From contig CAZHLU010000037.1 in the NCBI GenBank assembly GCA_964533435.1, forward strand, positions 1-9,364: a DNA stretch of 9,364 bases. The letters run 5' to 3'. The stretch is from CAZWIT01 sp964533435 (GTDB taxonomy: Bacteria; Patescibacteriota; Patescibacteriia; UBA1558; GWA2-36-10). Shown here in pieces: positions 1-5,438 of the stretch (positions are counted from its first letter, which is position 1; every line of letters starts with the position of its first letter). A model generated the notes under the pieces. That model did not search any database, had not been told where the DNA came from, and saw only the letters and a program-made list of their open reading frames with translations. Made by a program: the position numbers and the translations under genes.

Positions 1-268
1 CTTTATCGCCTGCTTGTAAGATCTGGTAATCACCTAAAATAATGGCACCAATAACATTTTCTTCTAGGTTTAAAGCTAAACCTAAAACTTTAGTGCCTTC
101 CTTACTGGTGAATTCTAACATTTCGCTAGACATACAATCTGACAAACCAGAAACACGAGCAATGCCATCGCCCACTTCAATAATTTCACCAACAGTTTCA
201 ACGGTACTACTAGTATCCCAGTCAGCTAATTTTTTTTCTAAACTTTTTACTAAATAATCATGTGACAT
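1..268 (-). CDS. atpA: ATP synthase F1 subunit alpha (N-terminal part, cut by window edge)
   Basis: Alpha subunit of the F1 head of F-type ATP synthase; it alternates with beta in the catalytic hexamer and carries the non-catalytic nucleotide sites. Only the first 89 codons are present; the gene continues past base 1. Residues 27-42 read GEIVEVGDGIARVSGL, the typical start of the alpha N-terminal beta-barrel, and residues 68-81 (NLEENVIGAIILGD) match the next conserved segment. The 26 residues before the barrel form a predicted amphipathic helix, where alpha contacts delta; this length is normal (about 27 in E. coli). The Walker A region would lie outside the window. The start is ATG at 268, 16 bases after the atpH stop, with no visible Shine-Dalgarno site. 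It is the last visible gene of the atp operon. Confidence 0.96.
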   Translation of the reverse strand, partial: MSHDYLVKSLEKKLADWDTSSTVETVGEIIEVGDGIARVSGLSDCMSSEMLEFTSKEGTKVLGLALNLEENVIGAIILGDYQILQAGDK

Positions 269-284
269 AATATTTAATGAAATA

Positions 285-689
285 TTAATTAATCAGAGCT
301 TCGTTTAATTTATTTATTTTTTTACGAATTGATAAGTCAATCAGTTTATCTTGATGACGCAGTACTACCCCACCAATTAAACTATTATCTATTTTTTGTT
401 CAAATTCTACTTCTTGATCACTTAAACATTTAGCAAGCTTGGCTACTAATTTTAATTCAGCGTCTTTTAAACCATAAGCACTACTGACTTTAATTTTAGC
501 TTTACCTTGTTTAAGTAATTCTAAATCTTTTACTAACTTGATAAGTTCCGCCAAATCAGCTAAACGCCCCTGTGCTCTTAATAACTTTAATAAATGATCA
601 GTAATAGCATCAATCTGTTTCGGAGTCTTGCCTTTAGAAACATTAAACAAAGCTTGGGCTAGATATTTTATTTGCTCTTTATTTTTCAT
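285..689 (-). CDS. atpH: ATP synthase F1 subunit delta (short form)
   Basis: Delta subunit (OSCP homologue), which ties the top of the alpha/beta hexamer to the peripheral b stalk. The C-terminal signature is clear: residues 100-110 read IDNSLIGGVVL, followed by a basic turn and LIDLS at 116-120, then a final helix, as in the family. At 134 residues the protein is well short of the usual 175-180. The loss lies in the N-terminal helical domain, where only about 65 largely helical residues precede the linker instead of about 105. The ATG at 689 overlaps the end of atpF by 11 bases, implying translational coupling; no Shine-Dalgarno site is seen. Position between atpF and atpA is canonical. An extended upstream start is unlikely because the frame upstream lies inside atpF. 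Confidence 0.92.
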   Translation of the reverse strand: MKNKEQIKYLAQALFNVSKGKTPKQIDAITDHLLKLLRAQGRLADLAELIKLVKDLELLKQGKAKIKVSSAYGLKDAELKLVAKLAKCLSDQEVEFEQKIDNSLIGGVVLRHQDKLIDLSIRKKINKLNEALIN

Positions 690-1191
690 GTTTTAATTCT
701 TTAGCGATTGCTTGCAAATATTTTTTATCAATTTCTTGACTAACTCCCTTGGTTAAAATTTTCTCTAAAGCTTCTACCAGTAACTTGGATAAGTCCTGAC
801 GCGCTTCCTGAACCAGCATATCTTTTTCAGCTTCAATCTGCTCTTTGGCTCTAGTAATCAAAACAGCTACTTCTTGTTTAGTCTTTTCGCTAGCAGCTTT
901 ACGACCAGCTTCTGCTTGGGTACTGGCTTTTTCTAAAATCAACATCGCCTCTTGCTTGGCTTTATTGATTTGTTCTTTAGCTTCCTGTTCGACCTGCTGC
1001 AAACGTTGCGAAGCATTTTTTGCATCATCTAAACCTTGGGCAATTTCTTTATTTCTTGCCTCCATGGTTTTGTTTAAAGGCTTTAAAGCAAAACGCCAAA
1101 GCACTACTAACACAATAATAAAATTAAAAACTTGTGCTAGCATTAATTTCCAATCTACTCCAAATAATTGCAATATTTCCATATTTTTCAT
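679..1191 (-). CDS. atpF: ATP synthase Fo subunit b
   Basis: Peripheral-stalk subunit b, normally a dimer that anchors in the membrane beside subunit a and reaches delta at the top of F1. Residues about 16-34 form one hydrophobic membrane span (FNFIIVLVVLWRFAL), followed by the typical LKPLNKTMEARNKEI junction and a long Ala/Glu/Lys/Gln-rich helix to about residue 140, as expected for the coiled-coil stalk. At 170 residues it has normal length. The ATG at 1191 is the best start; a second ATG at 1182 (residue 4) is possible. The start codon directly abuts the 85-bp inverted repeat at 1192-1276, so the 5' leader is repeat sequence with no clear Shine-Dalgarno site. The gene overlaps atpH by 11 bases. 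Confidence 0.95.
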   Translation of the reverse strand: MKNMEILQLFGVDWKLMLAQVFNFIIVLVVLWRFALKPLNKTMEARNKEIAQGLDDAKNASQRLQQVEQEAKEQINKAKQEAMLILEKASTQAEAGRKAASEKTKQEVAVLITRAKEQIEAEKDMLVQEARQDLSKLLVEALEKILTKGVSQEIDKKYLQAIAKELKHEK

Positions 1192-1276
1192 TTGTCACTC
1201 TGGAGCGGAGCGATAGAGTCTACTTTTATATTATTAGTAGATTCTATCAGCTACTTCGTAGCTTCCAGAATGACAA
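1192..1276. repeat. 85-bp imperfect inverted repeat (MITE/REP-like) between atpE and atpF
   Basis: The left arm (from TTGTCACTCTGGA at 1192 to TCTACT at 1224) and the inverted right arm (TTGTCATTCTGGA read from 1276 down to AGTAG at 1236) match over about 13 bases at the outer ends and about 13 at the inner ends, with one mismatch in each block. The arms flank the AT loop TTTATATTATT at 1225-1235. The arms differ in the middle: 7 bases (1205-1211) against 15 bases (1249-1263). The longer insert is itself a perfect hairpin, AGCTAC-TTC-GTAGCT. Termini of the GTCATTCTGGA type are typical of dispersed short palindromic repeats. No target-site duplication and no ORF are visible. As RNA it would form a long stem directly before the atpF start codon. 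Copy number elsewhere is unknown. Confidence 0.75.
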
Positions 1277-1291
1277 TTTTAATTACTTATT

Positions 1292-1316
1292 TCTGACCTG
1301 AAAAATTCAGGACAGA
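1292..1316 (-). other. RNA hairpin just after atpE
   Basis: Arms TCTGACCTGAA (1292-1302) and TTCAGGACAGA (1306-1316) pair with one internal mismatch around a 3-base AAA loop. The hairpin starts 14 bases beyond the atpE stop codon on the minus strand. No T-tract follows in the direction of transcription (AAATAAGT follows), so it is not a standard intrinsic terminator. It could instead block 3' exonucleases, mark an RNA processing site between atpE and atpF, or allow partial termination. The role is inferred only. Confidence 0.55.
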
Positions 1317-1330
1317 GAAAATAATCAAAA

Positions 1331-1543
1331 TTATTTGATCGAAAAAGCAATGATCAAAGCGTAAATAGCAATAGCTTCAGCAAAAGCTGATACCAATAAC
1401 ATTGGTACCAAAATTTTACCAGCAGCTTCTGGATTACGACCAATTGATTCCATGGCTTTAGCACCAATTTTTCCAATAGCTAAAGCTGGAGAAAAACCTC
1501 CGACGGCAATGGCAATGGCTTTGGCGATTAATGTTAATTCCAT
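1331..1543 (-). CDS. atpE: ATP synthase Fo subunit c (proteolipid, rotor ring)
   Basis: Subunit c, many copies of which form the ion-driven rotor ring. The 70-residue protein is two hydrophobic helices (about 3-26 and 46-68) around the polar loop R36-N37-P38, which contacts gamma/epsilon (RQP in many species). The ion-carrying carboxylate in helix 2 is E56 in VSAFAEAIAIYALI. Aligned by eye to the Na+ ring of Ilyobacter tartaricus (ligands Gln32, Glu65, Ser66), the positions here are I23, E56 and A57, so the Na+ ligands are missing and H+ coupling is likely. It has one of only two clear ribosome binding sites in the window (AAAGGA at 1551-1556), fitting the high copy number needed. It is spaced from atpB by 77 bases and from atpF by 139 bases. 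Confidence 0.97.
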   Translation of the reverse strand: MELTLIAKAIAIAVGGFSPALAIGKIGAKAMESIGRNPEAAGKILVPMLLVSAFAEAIAIYALIIAFSIK

Positions 1544-1550
1544 ATTTTTA

Positions 1551-1556
1551 TCCTTT
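1551..1556 (-). promoter_or_regulatory. Ribosome binding site of atpE
   Basis: AAAGGA on the minus strand lies 7 bases before the atpE ATG. Most genes in this window have no recognisable Shine-Dalgarno site, so its presence here suggests stronger translation of subunit c, which is needed in excess over the other Fo subunits. Confidence 0.7.
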
Positions 1557-1585
1557 CTTTATTTCGGTCGACTGTTGTTTGGTTT

Positions 1586-1606
1586 TTTAAAGTCGCCTAC
1601 TTTAAA
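1586..1606 (-). other. Perfect hairpin between atpB and atpE
   Basis: TTTAAAGT (1586-1593) and ACTTTAAA (1599-1606) are a perfect 8-bp inverted repeat with a 5-base loop, 14 bases beyond the atpB stop codon on the minus strand. It is AT-rich and followed by AAACC rather than a T-tract, so it does not look like a terminator. It may be an mRNA stability or processing element ahead of the strongly translated atpE, but it could also be chance in AT-rich DNA. Confidence 0.4.
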
Positions 1607-1620
1607 CTAATTAATATTAT

Positions 1621-2511
1621 TTAATGTCCAGCTTCATGCTCAGTAGAAGCAATAGTAAAATATACTACTGTTAAAACTGAAAAAATTAAAGCTTGAATTA
1701 CTCCTACCATCAACTCTAAAAACATAAAAGGCAGTGGAACTCCCCAGGCAATCATCGCGGCAATAGAAGCAAGTAAAACTTCACCTGCAAAAACATTACC
1801 AAAAAGACGAAAAGACAAGGAGGCAATTTTAGCAATTTCTGAAATAATTTCAATCAAACCAACAAAAAAATTAATCGGATTTACTAAAACAATAGTTGGT
1901 TCATGCTTAATCTTTTTAGGAATTTCAAGTAAGGCTTTTATGTTAATAAATTTATTAAAATAATTCCAACCACCTACCGCCATAACTCCAAAGATATTAG
2001 CTGACACTACTGCTAATACTCCTAAGGCCAAAGTAGTATTAAGATCTGCTGTACCGCCTCGTAATAATGGCAAATGATTATAGGTAATTGAACCTACACC
2101 CGGCAAAAGTCCTAACCAATTATTTATCAATACAAACAAAAAAATAGAAAAAGCAATGGGAAAAACTTTTTTAGTTTTTGCTCTATCATTAGTTACCATG
2201 TCAATCATACTCAAAGCTCCCTCTAAAATAGTTTCCATAAAACTCTGAAATTTTCCTGGCAACTTAGAATTTTTAGCTCTGATCACTAAAGATAAGGCAA
2301 TAATAATTAAAACCGCTAACCATGAGCTAAGTAGTGAATTTGTTATTGGAAATTGTTTGATATAAAAAAGCGGCTCAGCAAAAAGAGTATGTTCGTGCTC
2401 TGCTTGAGCTTCGTGACTAGTCTCAAGCCCCTCTTCTTTTACTAAACCGTGCTCAACTTCAGTTGAGACATTATTATTTATATTTTCTAATGTATTATTG
2501 TTTTGACTCAT
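1621..2511 (-). CDS. atpB: ATP synthase Fo subunit a
   Basis: Stator subunit a, which forms the two ion half-channels against the c ring. The hallmark helix is at residues 231-246 (SLSFRLFGNVFAGEVL); R235 is the essential arginine that faces the c-ring carboxylate. The last helix carries the usual G-x2-QAxIF-x2-L pattern at 270-280. About five or six membrane spans can be seen (near 60-79, 116-136, 157-180, 213-232, 244-262, 264-288). At 296 residues it is slightly long, owing to an N-terminal stretch of about 45 residues rich in Asn, Glu and His; the C-terminus ends TEHEAGH. The ATG at 2511 overlaps the upstream gene by 17 bases. Purine-rich sequence precedes it but no strong Shine-Dalgarno site. 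Confidence 0.96.
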   Translation of the reverse strand: MSQNNNTLENINNNVSTEVEHGLVKEEGLETSHEAQAEHEHTLFAEPLFYIKQFPITNSLLSSWLAVLIIIALSLVIRAKNSKLPGKFQSFMETILEGALSMIDMVTNDRAKTKKVFPIAFSIFLFVLINNWLGLLPGVGSITYNHLPLLRGGTADLNTTLALGVLAVVSANIFGVMAVGGWNYFNKFINIKALLEIPKKIKHEPTIVLVNPINFFVGLIEIISEIAKIASLSFRLFGNVFAGEVLLASIAAMIAWGVPLPFMFLELMVGVIQALIFSVLTVVYFTIASTEHEAGH

Positions 2512-2785
2512 TGTCTTTTTTCTTCTCTTTGTCCTGATCTAACATCTTTAGATACTTCATACCAATTAAACTTAAACCAACACAGGAGATAATAAAGGCT
2601 AAAGCAGTTAAACTAAAAAAATACAAATTGCCAGTGCTTTGCTTTTCATCTAGATAACGACCCAGATAAAGAGCTCCTACTACTGGGATAGCAATCCAGC
2701 CAGTACTTTCCGCAAACATTCTTAGACCAACATTAAGCCAAAAATTCTTATCTTTATCTGTCTGGAGCTTATTGTTATTTTCCAT
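2495..2785 (-). CDS. AtpZ/AtpI-type small membrane protein, first gene of the atp operon
   Basis: Small two-span membrane protein of the AtpZ/'F0F1-ATPase gene 1' kind that often opens bacterial atp operons. Such proteins are linked to c-ring assembly or to divalent cation transport; the exact role is debated. The 96 residues hold a polar N-terminus, span 1 at about 24-43 with the family-like pattern GWIAIPVVGALYLGRYLD (G29, P34, G37, G42, D46), span 2 at about 54-76, and a strongly charged Lys/Asp/Glu tail. The position directly upstream of atpB, with a 17-base overlap, supports the call more than the sequence alone. The ATG at 2785 has no clear Shine-Dalgarno site. It is the first gene after the operon promoter. 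Confidence 0.8.
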   Translation of the reverse strand: MENNNKLQTDKDKNFWLNVGLRMFAESTGWIAIPVVGALYLGRYLDEKQSTGNLYFFSLTALAFIISCVGLSLIGMKYLKMLDQDKEKKKDNESKQ

Positions 2786-2818
2786 TCACTTTAAAAAAAT
2801 AATAAAAAGTGCGGCTAT

Positions 2819-2847
2819 ATTTTAGCTTTTTTTAGAGATAAAGTCAA
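2819..2847 (-). promoter_or_regulatory. Probable sigma-70-type promoter of the atp operon
   Basis: On the minus strand, TTGACT (2842-2847) and TAAAAT (2819-2824) match the -35 and -10 consensus at 5 of 6 positions each and are 17 bases apart. Transcription would start near 2812, giving a leader of about 27 bases before the ATG at 2785. Chance matches are common in AT-rich DNA, but the spacing, position and strand all fit. Confidence 0.7.
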
Positions 2848-2905
2848 TATATTTTTATAAATATAAAATAAGATAAGTGATTTTATTATTAAATATAAAA
2901 TATCA

Positions 2906-2934
2906 TTGACAAAATTATAAATATATGTTATATA
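2906..2934 (+). promoter_or_regulatory. Probable sigma-70-type promoter of the plus-strand gene
   Basis: TTGACA (2906-2911) is a perfect -35 match; 17 bases later TATATA (2929-2934) serves as the -10. The predicted start near 2941 leaves a leader of about 39 bases before the ATG at 2980. It stands back to back with the atp promoter, with 58 bases of AT-rich DNA between the two -35 boxes, where a shared regulator could bind. No clear operator palindrome was seen there. Confidence 0.72.
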
Positions 2935-2963
2935 TAAAAACTTTATTGTACACTCAAAACACC

Positions 2964-2970
2964 AGGAGGT
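2964..2970 (+). promoter_or_regulatory. Strong Shine-Dalgarno site of the plus-strand gene
   Basis: AGGAGGT lies 9 bases before the ATG at 2980. It is a full match to the anti-Shine-Dalgarno end of 16S rRNA and fixes the start codon. It is far stronger than any other ribosome binding site in the window. Confidence 0.88.
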
Positions 2971-2979
2971 AGCTAGTTA

Positions 2980-3495
2980 ATGATCCTGTACACTGCTGAC
3001 AAGCAGCCTATTTTTGTTAGCAAAAGCAACCTTGACCATCTTCAGGCCCATGACAATGTTTTGCCCTTTCTGGAAGAAGCTACTGCTCTTATCCACTTGC
3101 CTAAAAATGATTCTTTTTATCGCAAATCCATTTGTTTGGGAAGGGTGATTGGGAGCAACAACTGTGTGAGTACTGACATTATCAGTCCTTATACTCCCAG
3201 TACTTTTGCTACCAGGACCGGACGCCAGTTGCCTACTCGCATCACTATCAATCATCGGCCCAGTCCTTGCGACAGCGTCTCTGTCATTGCTGTTTGCAAT
3301 AATAAAAAGTGGCAGTTGATTACTGCCTATATCGGCCCTTTGGCCCCCAGGGAACCTCATGATAGCTATTTTCTTGATCATCCCGAAGAATTGGCTGAAG
3401 CCCTGCGCTTCTGGTGTTGTCACGCTTTGATCTACGAAGCTAATTGGAGCAATATTTTTGTCAGCACTTGGCAGGATATTATCAATAGCAACTAA
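2980..3495 (+). CDS. Uncharacterised 171-residue protein, isolated plus-strand gene
   Basis: I do not recognise this protein. It has no signal peptide and no membrane span, so it is probably a soluble cytoplasmic protein. Visible landmarks are an N-terminal ILYTADKQPIFVSKSNLDHL segment, a basic middle part (TRTGRQLPTRITINHR, 78-93), a Trp/Gly/Pro-rich stretch WQLITAYIGPLAPREPHDS (111-129), and FWCCHALIYE (144-153). Six cysteines are present (52, 62, 97, 106, 146, 147). The gene is a complete single-gene unit: consensus-like promoter, perfect AGGAGGT, and its own terminator. Its GC content is 42-53% in sampled lines, against about a third in its neighbours, and it favours AGC/AGT serine and C-ending codons, which suggests transfer or selection for high expression. 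From memory, similar solitary proteins of about 170 residues recur in CPR genomes; I cannot verify this here. Confidence 0.85.
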   Translation: MILYTADKQPIFVSKSNLDHLQAHDNVLPFLEEATALIHLPKNDSFYRKSICLGRVIGSNNCVSTDIISPYTPSTFATRTGRQLPTRITINHRPSPCDSVSVIAVCNNKKWQLITAYIGPLAPREPHDSYFLDHPEELAEALRFWCCHALIYEANWSNIFVSTWQDIINSN

Positions 3496-3507
3496 GCGAT
3501 CAAATAT

Positions 3508-3546
3508 AAGGAGTAAAGCCGCACGGCCTTACTCCTTTTTCTTTTT
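3508..3546 (+). terminator. Intrinsic terminator of the plus-strand gene
   Basis: AAGGAGTAAAGCC (3508-3520), loop GCAC and GGCCTTACTCCTT (3525-3537) form a 13-position stem with one A-C mismatch, followed by TTTCTTTTTC. It begins 13 bases after the stop codon. The T-rich tail occurs only in the plus direction. Confidence 0.9.
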
Positions 3547-3547
3547 C

Positions 3548-3571
3548 AAAAAAACACTCCCTTAAGAGTGC
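3548..3571 (-). terminator. Intrinsic terminator of the rmuC operon
   Basis: On the minus strand, GCACTCT-TAAG-GGAGTGT forms a 7-bp stem (two G-U pairs) with a tetraloop, and seven T's start at the end of the stem. It begins 12 bases beyond the rmuC stop codon. On the plus strand the two wobble pairs become mismatches, so it mainly serves minus-strand transcription, facing the plus-strand terminator beside it. Confidence 0.75.
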
Positions 3572-3583
3572 TTTTTATTATTT

Positions 3584-4627
3584 TTATTCTAATCTAGGTC
3601 GATCAATCTCTTCTAACTCTAGCTCGCCACCCTTACCTGAAACTTTGAGAATATCTTTATCTAATTTTTTAAATTCCTTGCTGGAAAAATTATAAGTATT
3701 TACGGCTGTACTTAATTGATTGCCTAATTTATTATGATATTCAGCGTAAGCGGCCATATGTTTTTGTAATTTTTCCACATTAGAACGAATCTCTTTGGCC
3801 GACTCTTCAATTTGTAGAGCTTTTAAGCCCTGCAATACTGTTTGTAAATAAGCAGCAAAAGTAGTAGGAGACACGATTACTACTTTTTTTTCATTAAAAG
3901 CATAATCAATTAAATTACGAGTATTTACTTTCACAGCCCCAACTTCATTAATCAGTAGATCATAATAAATACCTTCGGCCGGAATATACATAAAAGCAAA
4001 ATCCAAAGTATTTTCTTGAGGTCTAATATATTTAGAGGTTTCGTCAATCCTCTTTTTTAAATCATTTTTAAATTCTTTTTCTAGAGTTTCTTTTTTATCT
4101 TTATCTGTTTCATTAATAATACGACGATAATTTTCTAAAGAAAATTTAGCATCTACTGGCAATAGCTTGTCTTTTATTTTTACTACTGCGTCTACAGCCT
4201 CATTATTTTTAAAACGATATTGCATTTGATAACTCTGTGGCGGTAAAATATTACTTAAAATAAGTTCTAAGCTCGCCTCTCCTAAAGACCCGCGCTGTTT
4301 GGAATTGGTTAATACTTTTTCTAAATTCTGCAACTGATCAGTAAAGCCAACTACTTGTTTATTGGTTTCTTCTAATTTCAAAAGCTTCTCGGTCATATCT
4401 TTAGAAATACGAGAAGTTTCCATAAATTGGTCTTGCAACATTTTAGCTGACTGATGAGTGGTAGAATCTATTTTTTCACCTAACTGTTTAGTAAGGTCTG
4501 AAATCTGAGATTGTAAAAGCAATAATGACTTATCGTCACTCGGTTTACGATTTTGGATTAATAAATAAATTATTATAGCCAGTCCTACTAATAATATAAT
4601 TAATACTAATAAAGAAAATGTCTGCAT
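3584..4627 (-). CDS. rmuC: RmuC family protein (DNA recombination-limiting, nuclease-like)
   Basis: RmuC-family protein; in E. coli RmuC limits recombination between short inverted repeats. The family has a restriction-endonuclease-like core, but its activity is poorly defined. Residues 4-24 form one N-terminal membrane anchor, about 35-108 are a Gln/Lys/Glu-rich coiled coil, and the RmuC domain follows: RGSLGE (112-117), LPVDAKF (156-162), FMYIPAEGIYYDLL (212-225) and VSPTTFAAYLQTV (252-264). D159 and K161 within LPVDAKF and E218 are plausible active-site residues. A second helical region (about 276-335) and an acidic tail finish the protein. The length (347 residues) is on the short side of the family. 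The ATG at 4627 follows the TatD stop by one base (TAAGATG). It is the last gene of the operon, with a terminator directly downstream. Confidence 0.94.
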   Translation of the reverse strand: MQTFSLLVLIILLVGLAIIIYLLIQNRKPSDDKSLLLLQSQISDLTKQLGEKIDSTTHQSAKMLQDQFMETSRISKDMTEKLLKLEETNKQVVGFTDQLQNLEKVLTNSKQRGSLGEASLELILSNILPPQSYQMQYRFKNNEAVDAVVKIKDKLLPVDAKFSLENYRRIINETDKDKKETLEKEFKNDLKKRIDETSKYIRPQENTLDFAFMYIPAEGIYYDLLINEVGAVKVNTRNLIDYAFNEKKVVIVSPTTFAAYLQTVLQGLKALQIEESAKEIRSNVEKLQKHMAAYAEYHNKLGNQLSTAVNTYNFSSKEFKKLDKDILKVSGKGGELELEEIDRPRLE

Positions 4628-4628
4628 C

Positions 4629-5438
4629 TTATTTTAAGTTAAATAATTTAAGCGCGTTATTACCCGTGATATCTATTATTTCTGCTACGGTTTGACCTTT
4701 TATTTTCGCAATTTTATCTGCCACATATTGTACATAAATCGGCTCATTTCTTTTACCTCGATATGGTTCTGGAGCCAGATAAGGAGCATCGGTTTCTATC
4801 AAAATTTTATCCATTGGTATCCATTTCATAATTTCCTCCAAAACACCGGTTTTGTCAAAGGTAACAATACCCGTAAAGCCTAAATAAAATCCAAGCTCAA
4901 CAAACATTTTAGCTTCTAGCAAATTACCACCATAACAATGTACCACGCCTCTAGTATAAGCAAAGTCTTTAAGTACCTGATAAATATCTTGATAAGCCTC
5001 TGGCTCTTCTTTGCCATTACGTCCATGCACTATCACTGCCAAATTATTTTTTTTGGCTAGCTCTAGATGACTTAAAAAAACTTGCTTTTGTAAAGATTTA
5101 ATTTCAGGTAAAGATTTTGCTCCTTTGGCAAAGGCCATATCTAGATGAAAATAATCAAGACCAGTCTCGCCCATAGCCACTACTTTATTTTGATTAAGAT
5201 CAATTAATTTTTGATAATCAGTCACAATAAATTCTTCATCAAATACGTGAATAGGATGTAGGCCAATTGAAGCATACAACTGTTTAGCATCGGCAATTGC
5301 CACCGCTTTTTCACTAGTATCATAAGCAGCACCAACATTGACCACTCTCATGCCAGCCTGCTGACAACGTTCAATTACCTGCTTTCGATCTTCATCAAAA
5401 GCTTTGAAATTAAGATGACTATGCGAATCAAATAACAT
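4629..5438 (-). CDS. TatD family metal-dependent deoxyribonuclease
   Basis: Amidohydrolase-fold hydrolase of the TatD (YcfH/YabD) family; members act as 3'-5' DNA exonucleases and have been linked to DNA repair. The metal-binding set is complete: H6 and H8 in DSHSHLNF, E91 in GETGLDYF, H138 in VHGR, H167 in VHCYGG and D217 in IETDAPYLAP, followed by GKRNEP (229-234), a family signature. At 269 residues it has normal length. Small departures from the common forms (VHGR for IHTR/IHSR, HCYGG for HCFSG) leave the metal ligands intact. The ATG at 5438 overlaps the cvpA stop in a TAATG junction; no Shine-Dalgarno site is seen, so translation probably depends on coupling. Placement next to metG and near rsmI resembles the Bacillus subtilis metS-yabD region. 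Confidence 0.95.
   Translation of the reverse strand: MLFDSHSHLNFKAFDEDRKQVIERCQQAGMRVVNVGAAYDTSEKAVAIADAKQLYASIGLHPIHVFDEEFIVTDYQKLIDLNQNKVVAMGETGLDYFHLDMAFAKGAKSLPEIKSLQKQVFLSHLELAKKNNLAVIVHGRNGKEEPEAYQDIYQVLKDFAYTRGVVHCYGGNLLEAKMFVELGFYLGFTGIVTFDKTGVLEEIMKWIPMDKILIETDAPYLAPEPYRGKRNEPIYVQYVADKIAKIKGQTVAEIIDITGNNALKLFNLK

Noticed and set aside
42..257. Plus-strand open frame of 71 codons at the left edge
   Set aside because: It lies opposite the clear atpA N-terminus and resembles nothing.
845..1216. Plus-strand open frame of 123 codons
   Set aside because: It is antisense to atpF, whose repetitive Ala/Glu/Lys helix codons keep the opposite strand open; the cysteine/serine-rich translation is typical of a shadow frame.
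1192..1276. CRISPR or tRNA gene at the inverted repeat
   Set aside because: There is one palindromic unit only, with no direct repeats and spacers, and no cloverleaf or anticodon arm.
1586..1606. Terminator after atpB
   Set aside because: A perfect hairpin is present, but the stem is AT-only at its base and no T-tract follows; atpE must be expressed with the operon. Listed only as a hairpin.
2977..3423. Minus-strand open frame of 148 codons opposite the lone gene
   Set aside because: It is the antisense of the plus-strand gene, which has a promoter, perfect ribosome binding site and terminator. The antisense frame has none of these and its protein has low-complexity, unnatural composition.
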